53,244 nucleotides of DNA from Athalassotoga sp964433875 (GTDB lineage Bacteria; Thermotogota; Thermotogae; Mesoaciditogales; Mesoaciditogaceae). The notes beneath the pieces are model-generated. The model was given only the letters and a program-made list of their open reading frames with translations. It was not told the DNA's origin and ran no database searches. The position numbers and the translations under genes were made by a program. The stretch's first letter is position 1. Each line of letters begins with the position of its first letter. The stretch lies in the NCBI GenBank assembly GCA_964433875.1, contig CAYSSO010000011.1, positions 1-53,244 of the forward strand. The letters are read 5' to 3'. Below, piece by piece: positions 9,108 through 17,531 of this stretch.

Positions 9108-11090
9108 TCATACCGTAAGGGTAGTTTTCGAGATCTGCGATGCTTTCTCTACAAGAGATGGCACGTCTATTATAAGTGCTATCGATCCATTTCCGAGAAT
9201 AGCCCCGCCGCTAAATTCTCTCGTATCCTTGAAGAATTTTCCAAGCGCCTTTATTACAATATCTTGCTGTCTTATCAATTTGTCAACTATTAGTCCGTAC
9301 TTTTTCCCCTTGTATTTTGTTACAACCAATTCGGCGCGAGAATTCGGAGTGATTTCTCCTCCAAAATATTCCCTCATGTCTATCAAAGGAACGAGTTCAT
9401 TCCTGACAATAGCAGTCTTCATCCCTTCGAGATCTTTTAATTCCTCTGCCTTGATCGAGAGTGTGCTGTCTATTACCGAAATCGGTATCGCATATATTTG
9501 ATTGGATATTTCTATCAGTAAAACCTGTATTATAGAAAGAGTCAATGGCAACCTTATAGTTACCTTGGATCCTTTTTTCTCGACGCTTTCGAGATAGACC
9601 GATCCGTTCAACGATTCAACGACATTTTTGACAACATCCATTCCCACACCACGGCCAGAGACCTCTGTTGAAACATCATTCGTTGAAAAGCCCGGCAAAA
9701 ACGTAATGTTGAGTATTTCTTCGCCGGTCATCTTTGGGGCTTCGTATTCCTGAATTATTCCTTTTTCTATGGCCTTTTTTAATATCTTCTCTTTGTCAAA
9801 TCCCCTTCCGTCGTCTGAAATTTCGATTATGACGCTATCTCCCTCTTGGTGAGCGGAAAGTTTAATTGTACCAACCGGAGACTTTCCGAGATTTATTCTT
9901 TCCTCTTCACTTTCTATTCCATGATCTATTGCATTTCTTATGAGGTGAGTCAAAGGCTCCCCTATTTCATCGGCGACAGTCCTATCGAGTTCCGTTTCTT
10001 CTCCCTCAATTACGAGTTCTACTTTTTTATTCATCGATTTTGATAAATCCCTGACAGTCCTTGGAAATCTCTCGAATACAAAGGAGACAGGTATCATTCT
10101 TATCTTCATGACGGTGCTTTGAAGATCGAGAGTTATTCTCGACAGTTGAGAAAGGCTCTCATCCATTTCTTTTATCCTGTATTGCTTAAGGGTTTCTTCT
10201 ATTCTGCTTCTCGATATGACGAGTTCCGCCATTAAATTCATCAATGAATCGAGTTTTTCAACATCCACCCTCACGCTTTTTGCGAGTTTTGCCCTTCTTT
10301 TTTCATTCTCATTTTGTATCTGGGTATCGCTTTTTGACTCAACCTTGGCCGGAGGGACTTCTTTCTTTTCCTCTTTTATCGAGAATTTCTCTATGGAGAC
10401 ATTCTCGATTTCCGATACGTTAGATATAGCCTCCCTCATCTCGGTAAGAGGCCTTTTAGTTATAACGATAAGTTTAACCCTTCTGTCAAAGTTTTCTTTC
10501 TCTATCTCTTCAACTGGCGGCTCTGAATATATTATCTGGCTTCCGTCTTCTTCTATTCTTTTGAAGACTATGTACATTCGAGCAGATTTCATTGTCGTAT
10601 CTTTTATTAGATCTATAGTTATCTGTTGAACATCGAATCCATTCTGAATCGCGTTTTTTGCGACATCGAAGACCGAGTCTGGAATAGATGTTTCAACATT
10701 TTGGGGCTTTTCGACAGGCTCGCGTTCAATTGCCTTTCCGTCTTTTTCTACCGGTGAATCATCTCCGCCCTTTTCTATGTTTTCGATGGCCTCGTTGAGC
10801 CTATCGAGGCCACTTAGAAGTTCGTCTATCAACGATTCATCAACGCGTTTTTTCCCTGCTCTCACTTCATCGAGTTTGCTCTCGAGAGTATGACATAGTT
10901 TTGACATCTTTTGAAATCCCATGGTCGCAGAGGTCCCTTTGAGAGTGTGCATCAATCTGAAGATCTCGTCAATCGCGTTTTTTGATTCGGGATTTGATTC
11001 AAGTTCAAGAATGGAATCGTTAAGAGATTGTATATTCTCTTTGGATTCTTCGACGAATATGCCGAGATACTGACTCATATCTATGGCCAT
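9108..11090 (-). CDS. cheA: Chemotaxis histidine kinase CheA
   Basis: 660 residues with the full class II kinase layout. P1/Hpt at about 1-110 has the phospho-His in FRLMHTLKGTSATMGF (H48). A P2-like CheY-binding region lies at about 150-245. P3 dimerisation is about 270-340. The P4 ATPase has N box HLIRNAIDHGIE, DDGRGFD and GRGVGMDVVK. P5 (about 520-655) is CheW-like. It autophosphorylates and feeds CheY. ATG start with AGGGAG just upstream. Only 31 bases separate its start from the 3' end of tmRNA, too few for an ordinary promoter, so transcription must come from within or through the tmRNA gene. Confidence 0.98.
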   Translation of the reverse strand: MAIDMSQYLGIFVEESKENIQSLNDSILELESNPESKNAIDEIFRLMHTLKGTSATMGFQKMSKLCHTLESKLDEVRAGKKRVDESLIDELLSGLDRLNEAIENIEKGGDDSPVEKDGKAIEREPVEKPQNVETSIPDSVFDVAKNAIQNGFDVQQITIDLIKDTTMKSARMYIVFKRIEEDGSQIIYSEPPVEEIEKENFDRRVKLIVITKRPLTEMREAISNVSEIENVSIEKFSIKEEKKEVPPAKVESKSDTQIQNENEKRRAKLAKSVRVDVEKLDSLMNLMAELVISRSRIEETLKQYRIKEMDESLSQLSRITLDLQSTVMKIRMIPVSFVFERFPRTVRDLSKSMNKKVELVIEGEETELDRTVADEIGEPLTHLIRNAIDHGIESEEERINLGKSPVGTIKLSAHQEGDSVIIEISDDGRGFDKEKILKKAIEKGIIQEYEAPKMTGEEILNITFLPGFSTNDVSTEVSGRGVGMDVVKNVVESLNGSVYLESVEKKGSKVTIRLPLTLSIIQVLLIEISNQIYAIPISVIDSTLSIKAEELKDLEGMKTAIVRNELVPLIDMREYFGGEITPNSRAELVVTKYKGKKYGLIVDKLIRQQDIVIKALGKFFKDTREFSGGAILGNGSIALIIDVPSLVEKASQISKTTLTV

Positions 11091-11121
11091 CTATCTCCCT
11101 CTTTTCTTAGAGAGTAAAATC

Positions 11122-11474
11122 TGGTGGAGGCGATGGGAATCGAACCCACGTCCGAAATACCTGCCCTGCGAGCATCTCCGAGCGCAGCCTGTGTTTGTGC
11201 TCACCGGATAAGCCGCGCAGGCACGGATTATCCGGCAAAGTTCTCTAAATCTACCCGTACGAGCGAGAACGGACTCGTACAGGGAAGTCCGGATTTTTGA
11301 CGCCTTCCTGTGTCCCTCCGGGCAAAAGACACAGAGGCGGCTGCTTACCTATTAAGCAGCGAGTGCGTATTCAGGATTGACGTTTATTGTCATTCCCACC
11401 TTTTTCACGGGAAGGCAGGCACTCCCGGCTCGCTTCTCGCAAAACAAATATCCCGTCGAAACCATTTCGCCCCC
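11122..11474 (-). ncRNA. ssrA: tmRNA (one-piece), ribosome rescue RNA
   Basis: About 353 nt. The 5' end GGGGGCG pairs with 3' CGCCTCC (one G-U), followed by A and an encoded CCA. A T-arm GTGGGTTCGATTCCCA-like segment is present. The tag frame at 11355-11381 encodes VNPEYALAA, followed by TAA (11352-11354) and TAG. A helix and pseudoknot-rich region follow. tmRNA with SmpB frees stalled ribosomes and marks the peptide for proteolysis through the terminal ALAA. The resume codon is GTC (Val), found by counting nine codons back from the stop; the exact resume point is inferred. Confidence 0.95.
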
Positions 11475-11482
11475 TTTTTATG

Positions 11483-11488
11483 ATTATA
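11483..11488 (-). promoter_or_regulatory. tmRNA promoter, -10 element
   Basis: TATAAT preceded by TGG (extended -10) ends eight bases before the mature tmRNA 5' end, which suits a very short leader. No good -35 is seen. A second TGG-TATAAT box lies upstream at 11556-11561 with a TTGAAA about 19 bases before it, so two promoters may drive ssrA. Confidence 0.7.
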
Positions 11489-11600
11489 CCAAATAAATTT
11501 CAAAACCTATACATTGAATTCCCACAACCGCTTTGGGTTTGATTGCCACTTATAAATTATACCAGATAATTCCGGAGACGTTTCAAAATTCTTCACTCTT

Positions 11601-11629
11601 AGAAAAAAACAAAGGGCAATTTGCCCTTT
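11601..11629 (-). terminator. Intrinsic terminator of the tRNA operon
   Basis: Inverted repeat AAAGGGCAA / TTGCCCTTT (11611-11619 and 11621-11629), followed on the minus strand by seven Ts. It lies just after tRNA-Thr and before the tmRNA promoters, so it separates the tRNA operon from ssrA. Confidence 0.85.
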
Positions 11630-11634
11630 ACATT

Positions 11635-11711
11635 TGGAGCAGGTGATGGGACTTGAACCCATGACCTCCGCCTTACCAAGGCGGCGCTCTACCGGTTGAA
11701 GCTACCCCTGC
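11635..11711 (-). tRNA. tRNA-Thr (anticodon GGT)
   Basis: Cloverleaf with anticodon loop TTGGTAA, T-arm ATGGGTTCAAGTCCCAT and encoded CCA. The acceptor stem GCAGGGG / CACCTGC has one G-A mismatch at the sixth pair; the D-stem contains a U-G pair. It is last in the four-gene tRNA operon. The mismatch may be real or a sequencing error. Confidence 0.93.
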
Positions 11712-11719
11712 CACTCTTT

Positions 11720-11794
11720 TGGAGCGGGAAACGGGGATTGAACCCGCGACCTTCTGCTTGGCAAGCAGGCGCTCTACCACTGAGCTATTCCCGC
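11720..11794 (-). tRNA. tRNA-Gly (anticodon GCC)
   Basis: GCGGGAA acceptor arm pairs with TTCCCGC. The anticodon loop is TTGCCAA, the T-arm contains GGTTCAATCC, and the CCA is encoded. It is third in the operon, eight bases from tRNA-Thr. Confidence 0.97.
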
Positions 11795-11805
11795 ATGACT
11801 TTTAT

Positions 11806-11890
11806 TGGTGCGAGAGGTGGGACTTGAACCCACACGGTTTTACCCACTGGATCCTAAGTCCAGCGCGTCTGCCAGTTCCGCCACCCTCGC
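11806..11890 (-). tRNA. tRNA-Leu (anticodon TAG)
   Basis: 85 nt with the long variable arm of a class II tRNA. Anticodon loop CTTAGGA, acceptor GCGAGGG / CTCTCGC with one G-U pair, and encoded CCA. Second in the operon. Confidence 0.96.
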
Positions 11891-11899
11891 CCTTTATAC

Positions 11900-11972
11900 T
11901 GACCCGTGCGGGATTCGAACCCGCGGCCCCTTGATTAAAAGTCAAGTGCTCTACCGGCTGAGCTAACAGGTC
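11900..11972 (-). tRNA. tRNA-Lys (anticodon TTT), CCA not encoded
   Basis: Acceptor GACCTGT / ACGGGTC, anticodon loop CTTTTAA and a standard T-arm. The discriminator A is followed by GTA, so the CCA end must be added after transcription, unlike the three downstream tRNAs. First in the operon, about 20 bases after the -10 box. Confidence 0.95.
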
Positions 11973-11992
11973 TTTATCAAAGACACAAAGAA

Positions 11993-12021
11993 ATTTTATC
12001 ATACAACGATATCAATGTCAA
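11993..12021 (-). promoter_or_regulatory. Promoter of the tRNA operon
   Basis: Perfect -35 TTGACA (12016-12021), 17-base spacer, and TAAAAT at -10 (11993-11998) preceded by TGA (extended -10). It is one of the strongest sigma-A-like promoters in the window. The -35 overlaps the stop codon of the asparaginase gene, so the two units share bases. Confidence 0.9.
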
Positions 12022-12938
12022 GTATTACCGCTTTCTATATCATCCATTCCATCTTTTATGTATGCCCATGTCATGTTCGGTGTATTGTGGTATATTCCAA
12101 CATTTCCATTTCTGTCAACGACTATTATTCCAGCATCCGTTCCTATTATGTTATCAAGACAATTTATTGCGGCTTCCGCGGCGTGCTGAGCATCGAGTCC
12201 ATCGCGTATAAAGTCGAGGGCCGTTTTCGTGAGAAGAATTCTCATCATGCCCTCTCCAAGTCCCGTCGAGGAAGCAGCCCCGTATGGGGTAGCATAGGTA
12301 CCGGCCCCCGGAATAGGCGTATCTCCAACCCTTCCGAGAAGTTTCAGGAAGACCCCTCCCGTTGATGTGGCGGCTGCCGTTTCTCCGTGAGAATCTATTG
12401 CGACCGCACCAACGGTGCCGTGTAAGAATTCCGGATGTTCTTTAAAGAGTTCTCTAAGTTTTGGCCAATCCCTGTAATTTCCATTTATAAAATCCTTTCT
12501 GTACCTTTCCCACTGAGCCTTTCTTTGTTCCGTTATTGGATCGTGAAATTCAAATCCCATCAACTTTGCAAAGTCATTCGCTCCCTGGCCTGCCAAAAGT
12601 ACGTGATCCGTTTTTTCCATGACAAGTCTTGCAAGACTTATCGGATGGCGGATATTCTTTACTCCAGCAACGGCCCCGAAGTCAAGATTAGGGCCATAGG
12701 CTATAGCGGCGTCCATTTCAACTTCGCCTTCAAATGTTAAGACCGCACCTGTGCCTGCGTTGAAAATCGGATTATCTTCCATAATCTTTACGGCCGCTTC
12801 GACAGCATCCATAGCACTTCCACCGCTTTTTAGAATTTCTACGCCAGCCTTTATCGCTTCTTTGGCCCCGCGGGTATGTTCTTCGAAGGTATTTTCCTGA
12901 ATTTTCCCAGCACCGCCATGAACGAGTAATGTGTACAA
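12018..12938 (-). CDS. Isoaspartyl peptidase / L-asparaginase (Ntn hydrolase, T2 family)
   Basis: 306 residues. The N-terminal VHGGAGKI, the NAGTGAVLTFEGEVEMDAAI block (60-79) and the autocleavage site HGTVGAVAID, with nucleophile Thr175, identify a threonine-type asparaginase. The precursor would cleave itself before Thr175 into alpha and beta chains. It would hydrolyse isoaspartyl dipeptides from damaged proteins and, to some extent, asparagine. TTG start with GGAGGGAGCAA upstream. It is last in the pheS-pheT unit, 12 bases after the FliJ-like gene, and its stop overlaps the tRNA promoter. No signal peptide is seen, so it is cytoplasmic. Confidence 0.93.
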   Translation of the reverse strand: MYTLLVHGGAGKIQENTFEEHTRGAKEAIKAGVEILKSGGSAMDAVEAAVKIMEDNPIFNAGTGAVLTFEGEVEMDAAIAYGPNLDFGAVAGVKNIRHPISLARLVMEKTDHVLLAGQGANDFAKLMGFEFHDPITEQRKAQWERYRKDFINGNYRDWPKLRELFKEHPEFLHGTVGAVAIDSHGETAAATSTGGVFLKLLGRVGDTPIPGAGTYATPYGAASSTGLGEGMMRILLTKTALDFIRDGLDAQHAAEAAINCLDNIIGTDAGIIVVDRNGNVGIYHNTPNMTWAYIKDGMDDIESGNT

Positions 12939-12950
12939 ATTGCTCCCTCC

Positions 12951-13373
12951 TTATTTTTTTCTTTGAGCAAATTCATCTATTGAATTCTGCATTTCTCTTA
13001 ACTCTTCAAGATCGTGTTCGGATTTTTTTATCTTTTTCAAGTTTTCGAGAGATTTTTTTTCCATGTAGATTTTGACATACTCTTTTCTCAATTCCATGAG
13101 TTTGTCCTCTGTTTTTGCGACTTCCAAAGTTAAATTCTTTCTCTTTACGTAAAGAGACTGGATGTAATTTATCCACTGTTTGAGATCATTCACTTTATTC
13201 ATACCTTTTTCTATCGCGTCTTGAGAGGATTTAATCTCGGTATCGAGAGAGGTTATCTCTTTTTTTAAGGCATTTATCTTATTTGAAATTTTTAGGATAT
13301 CGATCTTCAAGATTTCTGTTTGTGAGACCTTTAAATCAAGCAGTTTTTGAAGCGAGAAATAAAATGCTTTCAC
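12951..13373 (-). CDS. fliJ: FliJ-like flagellar export coiled-coil protein
   Basis: 140 residues, almost entirely coiled coil. The N-terminus KAFYFSLQKLLDLKVSQTE matches the FliJ opening (Phe-x-Phe-x-Leu-Gln-x-Leu-Leu-Asp). The C-terminal part, rich in Lys-Glu with Glu-x-Arg-Glu-x-Gln-Asn, also fits. FliJ is the stalk of the export ATPase FliI. The true start is GTG at 13371-13373, giving a 4-base GTGA overlap with the monophosphatase gene and AGAGGT nine bases upstream; longer readings run through that gene and are not supported. The location away from fliI/fliH is unusual. FliJ is weakly conserved, so another coiled-coil protein is possible. Confidence 0.65.
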   Translation of the reverse strand: MKAFYFSLQKLLDLKVSQTEILKIDILKISNKINALKKEITSLDTEIKSSQDAIEKGMNKVNDLKQWINYIQSLYVKRKNLTLEVAKTEDKLMELRKEYVKIYMEKKSLENLKKIKKSEHDLEELREMQNSIDEFAQRKK

Positions 13374-14155
13374 GATTTTATTACCTCTAATATCTTTGAA
13401 ACAAGATTGGGATTGGTCACAACGATCGTCTTTCCGTATATTGAAAATTTCTCTCCTATGCCACAGACAGATGCGCCCGCTTCTTTTGCTATAAGCGATC
13501 CCGCCGCAACATCCCAGGGTTTGAGGCAGTACTCCCAAAAACCATCTATTCTTCCATTTGCGACATAACATTGATCAAGAACGGCACTTCCGAAAACCCT
13601 TATGGCTCTAACTTTGCCGAAAAAGGCATTGTAATTTCTGAGAACAATCTCCCTGTATTCAGTCGCGCTGTACTGATAACCCGTGTTAAGAACCGCATCT
13701 GTAAGTTCTGAAGTCTCATTTACTCTTATCTTTTCTCCATTCATGAAAGCCCCATTCCCTTTCACGGCTTCGTAAAGTTCGTCCATATACGGATCGTACA
13801 CAACACCTATCATAGGCTCATTATCCACAACGTAAGAGATGGAAACGCAAAAATGAGGTATGCCTTTCGAGAAATTCGTCGTTCCGTCGATGGGGTCTAC
13901 AATCCATATCCTTCCATTTTTTCCGCCCTTGTCTTCGCCCGTTTCCTCGCCGAGAACCGCTTCATTTTCGAAGACACTTTCTATTTCGTATTTCACCATT
14001 TTTTCAACGGCTAAATCGGCGTCGGTAACTACATCGTAAAATCCACTTTTCAGATGCGTCCAGCCCAAATTTCCTATCTTCTTTTTTGCGACAAGCCCTG
14101 CCTCTCTTGCAAGCCCCTTTGCGAAGTTGAGTTTTAAGAGTGTTTCTTTGTCCAT
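13370..14155 (-). CDS. Inositol monophosphatase family phosphatase
   Basis: 261 residues. Metal-binding motifs are complete: GEETGED (E70, E71), WIVDPIDGTTNF (D87, D90) and KPWDVAAGSLIAKEAGA near 211-227. Members hydrolyse inositol-1-phosphate; in thermophiles some also act on fructose-1,6-bisphosphate. The enzyme may serve synthesis of di-myo-inositol-phosphate type solutes, but no such genes are here, so this is inference. ATG directly follows the pheT stop. The 3' end overlaps the FliJ-like gene by four bases. Confidence 0.92.
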   Translation of the reverse strand: MDKETLLKLNFAKGLAREAGLVAKKKIGNLGWTHLKSGFYDVVTDADLAVEKMVKYEIESVFENEAVLGEETGEDKGGKNGRIWIVDPIDGTTNFSKGIPHFCVSISYVVDNEPMIGVVYDPYMDELYEAVKGNGAFMNGEKIRVNETSELTDAVLNTGYQYSATEYREIVLRNYNAFFGKVRAIRVFGSAVLDQCYVANGRIDGFWEYCLKPWDVAAGSLIAKEAGASVCGIGEKFSIYGKTIVVTNPNLVSKILEVIKS

Positions 14156-16501
14156 TTATCTTACCTTCCTTAAAGTTATCCCATTTTTTGTTTCGAGTTG
14201 TTCCATCAATTTTGAAAATGCGCTATCTATTTCCTGATCGGAAAGGGTTTTTTCTGCCGAATTGTATGTGATTCTTATGGTTATACTGTAAGAATTCTCG
14301 GGCACTCCCTTGCCCGTGTAGAGATCCACAACCCTTACATTCTGGACATATTCCGAAGAATACTGTGCGATTTTAATTATCTCTTCGGCCTTTATCTCAC
14401 CTTTTTTGACGAACATGGAAAGATCCTTGAATGAGGATGGGTACTGTGAATAACTTTCGTATCTAAAAGGCTTCATGCTTTTGAATATTTCTTCAATTTT
14501 TAGTTCTGCAACGTAAATTGGCATGTCCACATCGAAAAACTCATTCACCTTTCTGCTTATTTGCCCGATGATACCTACCTGTTTTCCATTCAAAGATATT
14601 CTTCCGCATCTTCCATTTTCAAATCCCGTCATGTCTTGATTTAAAAATTCAAAATCTATGTGCATATTTTTAAAGATAGATTCTATTTCTCCTTTGAAGA
14701 TAAGAAGATCTTGAGATCTCTTATCTGTGTAGTCGAAAGGATTTACGGCACCGGTTGACGCAAAGGCTATCCTTTCCTCTTCTCCTTTTTCAAATGTTTT
14801 TCCTATCTCAAAGAACTTCACGTCATTTTCCTGATGTTTTAAATTGTAAGAAAGAGAATCAATCAAATTGAAGATCAAAGATGACCTCATCAAAGACATC
14901 TCCGGCGAGACCGGATTCAAAAGTTTTGGTCCGCTTTTGAAAGTATCTCCGAAGAGTTCTTCGATTTTAGGATTAGAAAATGAATAATTCACATTTTCAA
15001 AGTATCCACATGAAGTTGAGAGAGTTCTCAACTTATTTTTGAATTCCCACCACGGATTGGGCTCACCCTTTACGAATGGCATTGACATTACCGGACGGAT
15101 TGCATCAAGACCATGAATTCTCGCAAATTCTTCGATCAGATCGACATCCTGGCTTATGTCTTGCCTGAATGTCGGAATAATGCATTCCCATCCATTGTCA
15201 GTTTTGGAGGCCTTAATTCCAAGATGATTGAAGATCTCTTTGACTTCATCTTCATCAGGGGCGAAGGACATGTAAGATGACATTTTTTCTCTCGAAATGA
15301 AGACTTTTTTTGGTTTTATCTCGGTCGGATAAATATCGACTATCCCATCTATCTTACCCCCGCTTATGGAAATGACCATTTCGGCAATTCTTTTTGCGAC
15401 ATCAAGTGTATCATTTGGATCGACGCCCCTTTCGAATCTATAGGAGGCATCTGTTGAAAGATTTATCTTTCTCGATGTTTTTCTTGTATTTACCGGATCA
15501 AAAGTCGCGATCTCTACAAGAATGTCTTTTGTCTCGGGAGAAATTCCAGAGTATTTTCCTCCCATGACTCCTCCAAGGGCGAGTATATTCTGACCATCTG
15601 TTATCAATGTCTCTCCGCCATTTAGCGTGTATTCTTTTGAATTGAGTGCTATGAACTTTTCTCCTCCCTTTGCATCCTTCACAACTATGCGAGAATTTAT
15701 CTTTTCAAGGTCGAATGCGTGAACTGGATGTCCAAATTCCATCATCACGTAATTCGTTATATCCGTTATATTGTTTATAGCCCTCAATCCGACTGAGGAA
15801 AGTCTTTTTTTGAGCCACAGTGGGGAATCTTTTACTCTAACTCCCTTTATCGTTAAAGCCAAATATCTCAAGCATTTGTCAGTTTCTATGAAGACGGGAA
15901 AATCGCCGTGATGGAAATCTACAGATGGACTGGGAATTTTAAAGCCAGATCTTCTTACGGTAGAAAGTTCTCTTGCAATTCCTATATGAGAAAGGCAATC
16001 TGGTCTATTTGGAGTGATTTCGAGTTCAAAAACGGTCTGATCAAGATCGAGAAGTTTTTTGACATTAACTCCTATTTCAACGGGATTTTCAAATTTGAAA
16101 ATCCCTTCAGAATGGGCCTCAAGCCCAAGTTCTTGCAAAGAAAAGGCCATGCCATCCGTTTTAACGCCCCTTATTTCTAAAGATTCGACAACATGACCGT
16201 TTATGTCAGACGCATTTTGAGAACTTCCAAAGGCTATCAAATCGCCTTCGGAGACGGTTTTATCTGAAGTTATTATCGTATGAAGGCCTTTGCCGTCATC
16301 TACCTTGCAAATGATCAAATTGTCGGCATTGGGATGTACTTTCCTTTCGGCTACCCTTGCAGAAAATACATTTCTTATTTTTTCAAAAGGCCTTTCTATT
16401 TCTTCAACCTCGCTACCAGAGAGAGTTAAATCTTCGGCAAGGCGTTCGATATCCTTGCCGGTATCAATGTAATCGTTGAGCCACTCTATCGATATTTTCA
16501 A
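14156..16501 (-). CDS. pheT: Phenylalanyl-tRNA synthetase beta chain
   Basis: 781 residues, usual bacterial length. An N-terminal tRNA-binding OB domain (about 40-150) includes ARVAERKVHPNADNLIICKV. The B3/B4 editing region, the B5 domain and the pseudo-catalytic region follow. A C-terminal ferredoxin-fold anticodon-binding domain (about 690-781) contains YPSSFKDLSMFV. It forms the alpha2-beta2 enzyme with PheS and edits mischarged Tyr. TTG start with AAGGTGAT upstream, 14 bases after pheS. Confidence 0.98.
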   Translation of the reverse strand: MKISIEWLNDYIDTGKDIERLAEDLTLSGSEVEEIERPFEKIRNVFSARVAERKVHPNADNLIICKVDDGKGLHTIITSDKTVSEGDLIAFGSSQNASDINGHVVESLEIRGVKTDGMAFSLQELGLEAHSEGIFKFENPVEIGVNVKKLLDLDQTVFELEITPNRPDCLSHIGIARELSTVRRSGFKIPSPSVDFHHGDFPVFIETDKCLRYLALTIKGVRVKDSPLWLKKRLSSVGLRAINNITDITNYVMMEFGHPVHAFDLEKINSRIVVKDAKGGEKFIALNSKEYTLNGGETLITDGQNILALGGVMGGKYSGISPETKDILVEIATFDPVNTRKTSRKINLSTDASYRFERGVDPNDTLDVAKRIAEMVISISGGKIDGIVDIYPTEIKPKKVFISREKMSSYMSFAPDEDEVKEIFNHLGIKASKTDNGWECIIPTFRQDISQDVDLIEEFARIHGLDAIRPVMSMPFVKGEPNPWWEFKNKLRTLSTSCGYFENVNYSFSNPKIEELFGDTFKSGPKLLNPVSPEMSLMRSSLIFNLIDSLSYNLKHQENDVKFFEIGKTFEKGEEERIAFASTGAVNPFDYTDKRSQDLLIFKGEIESIFKNMHIDFEFLNQDMTGFENGRCGRISLNGKQVGIIGQISRKVNEFFDVDMPIYVAELKIEEIFKSMKPFRYESYSQYPSSFKDLSMFVKKGEIKAEEIIKIAQYSSEYVQNVRVVDLYTGKGVPENSYSITIRITYNSAEKTLSDQEIDSAFSKLMEQLETKNGITLRKVR

Positions 16502-16515
16502 GATATATCACCTTT

Positions 16516-17499
16516 TCAAAATAGCCTTAAAAATTTAAGCGAATTTCGTGGGAATTCCCTTATATCGTTTATTCCATACTTGAGCATCGCGATTCTTTCT
16601 ATTCCCATTCCAAAGGCAAAACCCTGCCACCTGTCCGGATCTATCCCGACATTTCTCAAAACATTTGGATGAACCATCCCTGCTCCTAATATTTCAAGCC
16701 ATTCCTTTTTTCCGCCAAAAGAAACGTCTACCTCAACGCTTGGTTCTGTAAAAGGAAAATAATGAGGCCTGAATCTTATCGTTTTGTCCTCTCCAAGAAG
16801 AGATTTTATTGCGTTCTCAAGAGTTCCCTTCAGATCTGCTATTGAGATTTTTTTATCTATGGCAAGGCCTTCTATTTGAAAAAAAGAAGGAAGATGCGTG
16901 GCATCGTAATCATTTCTGTAAACTCTGCCGGCCGAAATGATCCTCAGGGGAGGTTTTCTTCTTTCCATTGTTCTAACCTGAACTGGTGAAGTATGGGTTC
17001 TAAGGAGTATCGAATCTGTTATGTAAAATGTATCGTGAAGGTCTCTTGCCGGATGCCATGCGGGGGTATTTAAGGCTTCAAAGTTGTAGTAAACACTTTC
17101 TATTTCGGGACCTTCAACAACATCAAAGCCCATCTTGGAAAATACATCTACGCATTCATTTATAACCTGATTTATAACGTGTACCTTTCCGATCTCTTTC
17201 AAAGGGCCGGGAATTGTCAGATCGATGTATTTCTCAAACGCCTTTGATCTTTCCTCTAATTCCCTTAAAAGAGTCATTTTTTCAGAAAGAAGCGCACCCA
17301 CTTTTTCTTTAAGGTCATTGACATCCCTTCCAAACTTTGATCTTTCCTCTGGAGGCATTTCTGGGATTTTTTTCATTAAAGAGGTTATGACACCATTCTT
17401 CCCAATGATTTCTATTTTTGCCCTTTCGAGTTCATTGGTATTTTTGGCATTTTCAATCTTATTTTTGATTTGATCAAAAAGAATTTTGAATTCTTCCAT
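16516..17499 (-). CDS. pheS: Phenylalanyl-tRNA synthetase alpha chain
   Basis: 327 residues. An N-terminal coiled-coil arm (about 1-85) precedes the class II catalytic core. Motif-like segments seen are HTSPVQVRTM, SAGRVYRNDYDATH, FRPHYFPFTEPSVEVDVSF and GFAFGMGIERIAMLKYGI. It charges tRNA-Phe together with PheT. ATG start with GGAGGTAAAAA upstream. It is the first gene of the minus-strand unit; the leader of about 20-25 bases is too short for a T-box. Confidence 0.98.
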   Translation of the reverse strand: MEEFKILFDQIKNKIENAKNTNELERAKIEIIGKNGVITSLMKKIPEMPPEERSKFGRDVNDLKEKVGALLSEKMTLLRELEERSKAFEKYIDLTIPGPLKEIGKVHVINQVINECVDVFSKMGFDVVEGPEIESVYYNFEALNTPAWHPARDLHDTFYITDSILLRTHTSPVQVRTMERRKPPLRIISAGRVYRNDYDATHLPSFFQIEGLAIDKKISIADLKGTLENAIKSLLGEDKTIRFRPHYFPFTEPSVEVDVSFGGKKEWLEILGAGMVHPNVLRNVGIDPDRWQGFAFGMGIERIAMLKYGINDIREFPRNSLKFLRLF

Positions 17500-17522
17500 T
17501 TTTTACCTCCCAAACATATTCA

Positions 17523-17531
17523 ATTTTATCA
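17523..17531 (-). promoter_or_regulatory. Probable pheS promoter, extended -10
   Basis: TGA-TAAAAT (minus strand, -10 at 17523-17528) lies about 24 bases before the pheS start. No convincing -35 is found, so the call rests on the extended -10 and its place. Confidence 0.45.

Noticed and set aside
9846..10629. Plus-strand frames inside cheA
   Set aside because: Shadow frames opposite a conserved gene, with no SD or recognisable domain.
12951..13571. Longer version of the FliJ-like gene
   Set aside because: The first 66 codons run through the monophosphatase gene in another frame; the GTG at 13373 has an SD and gives the FliJ start.
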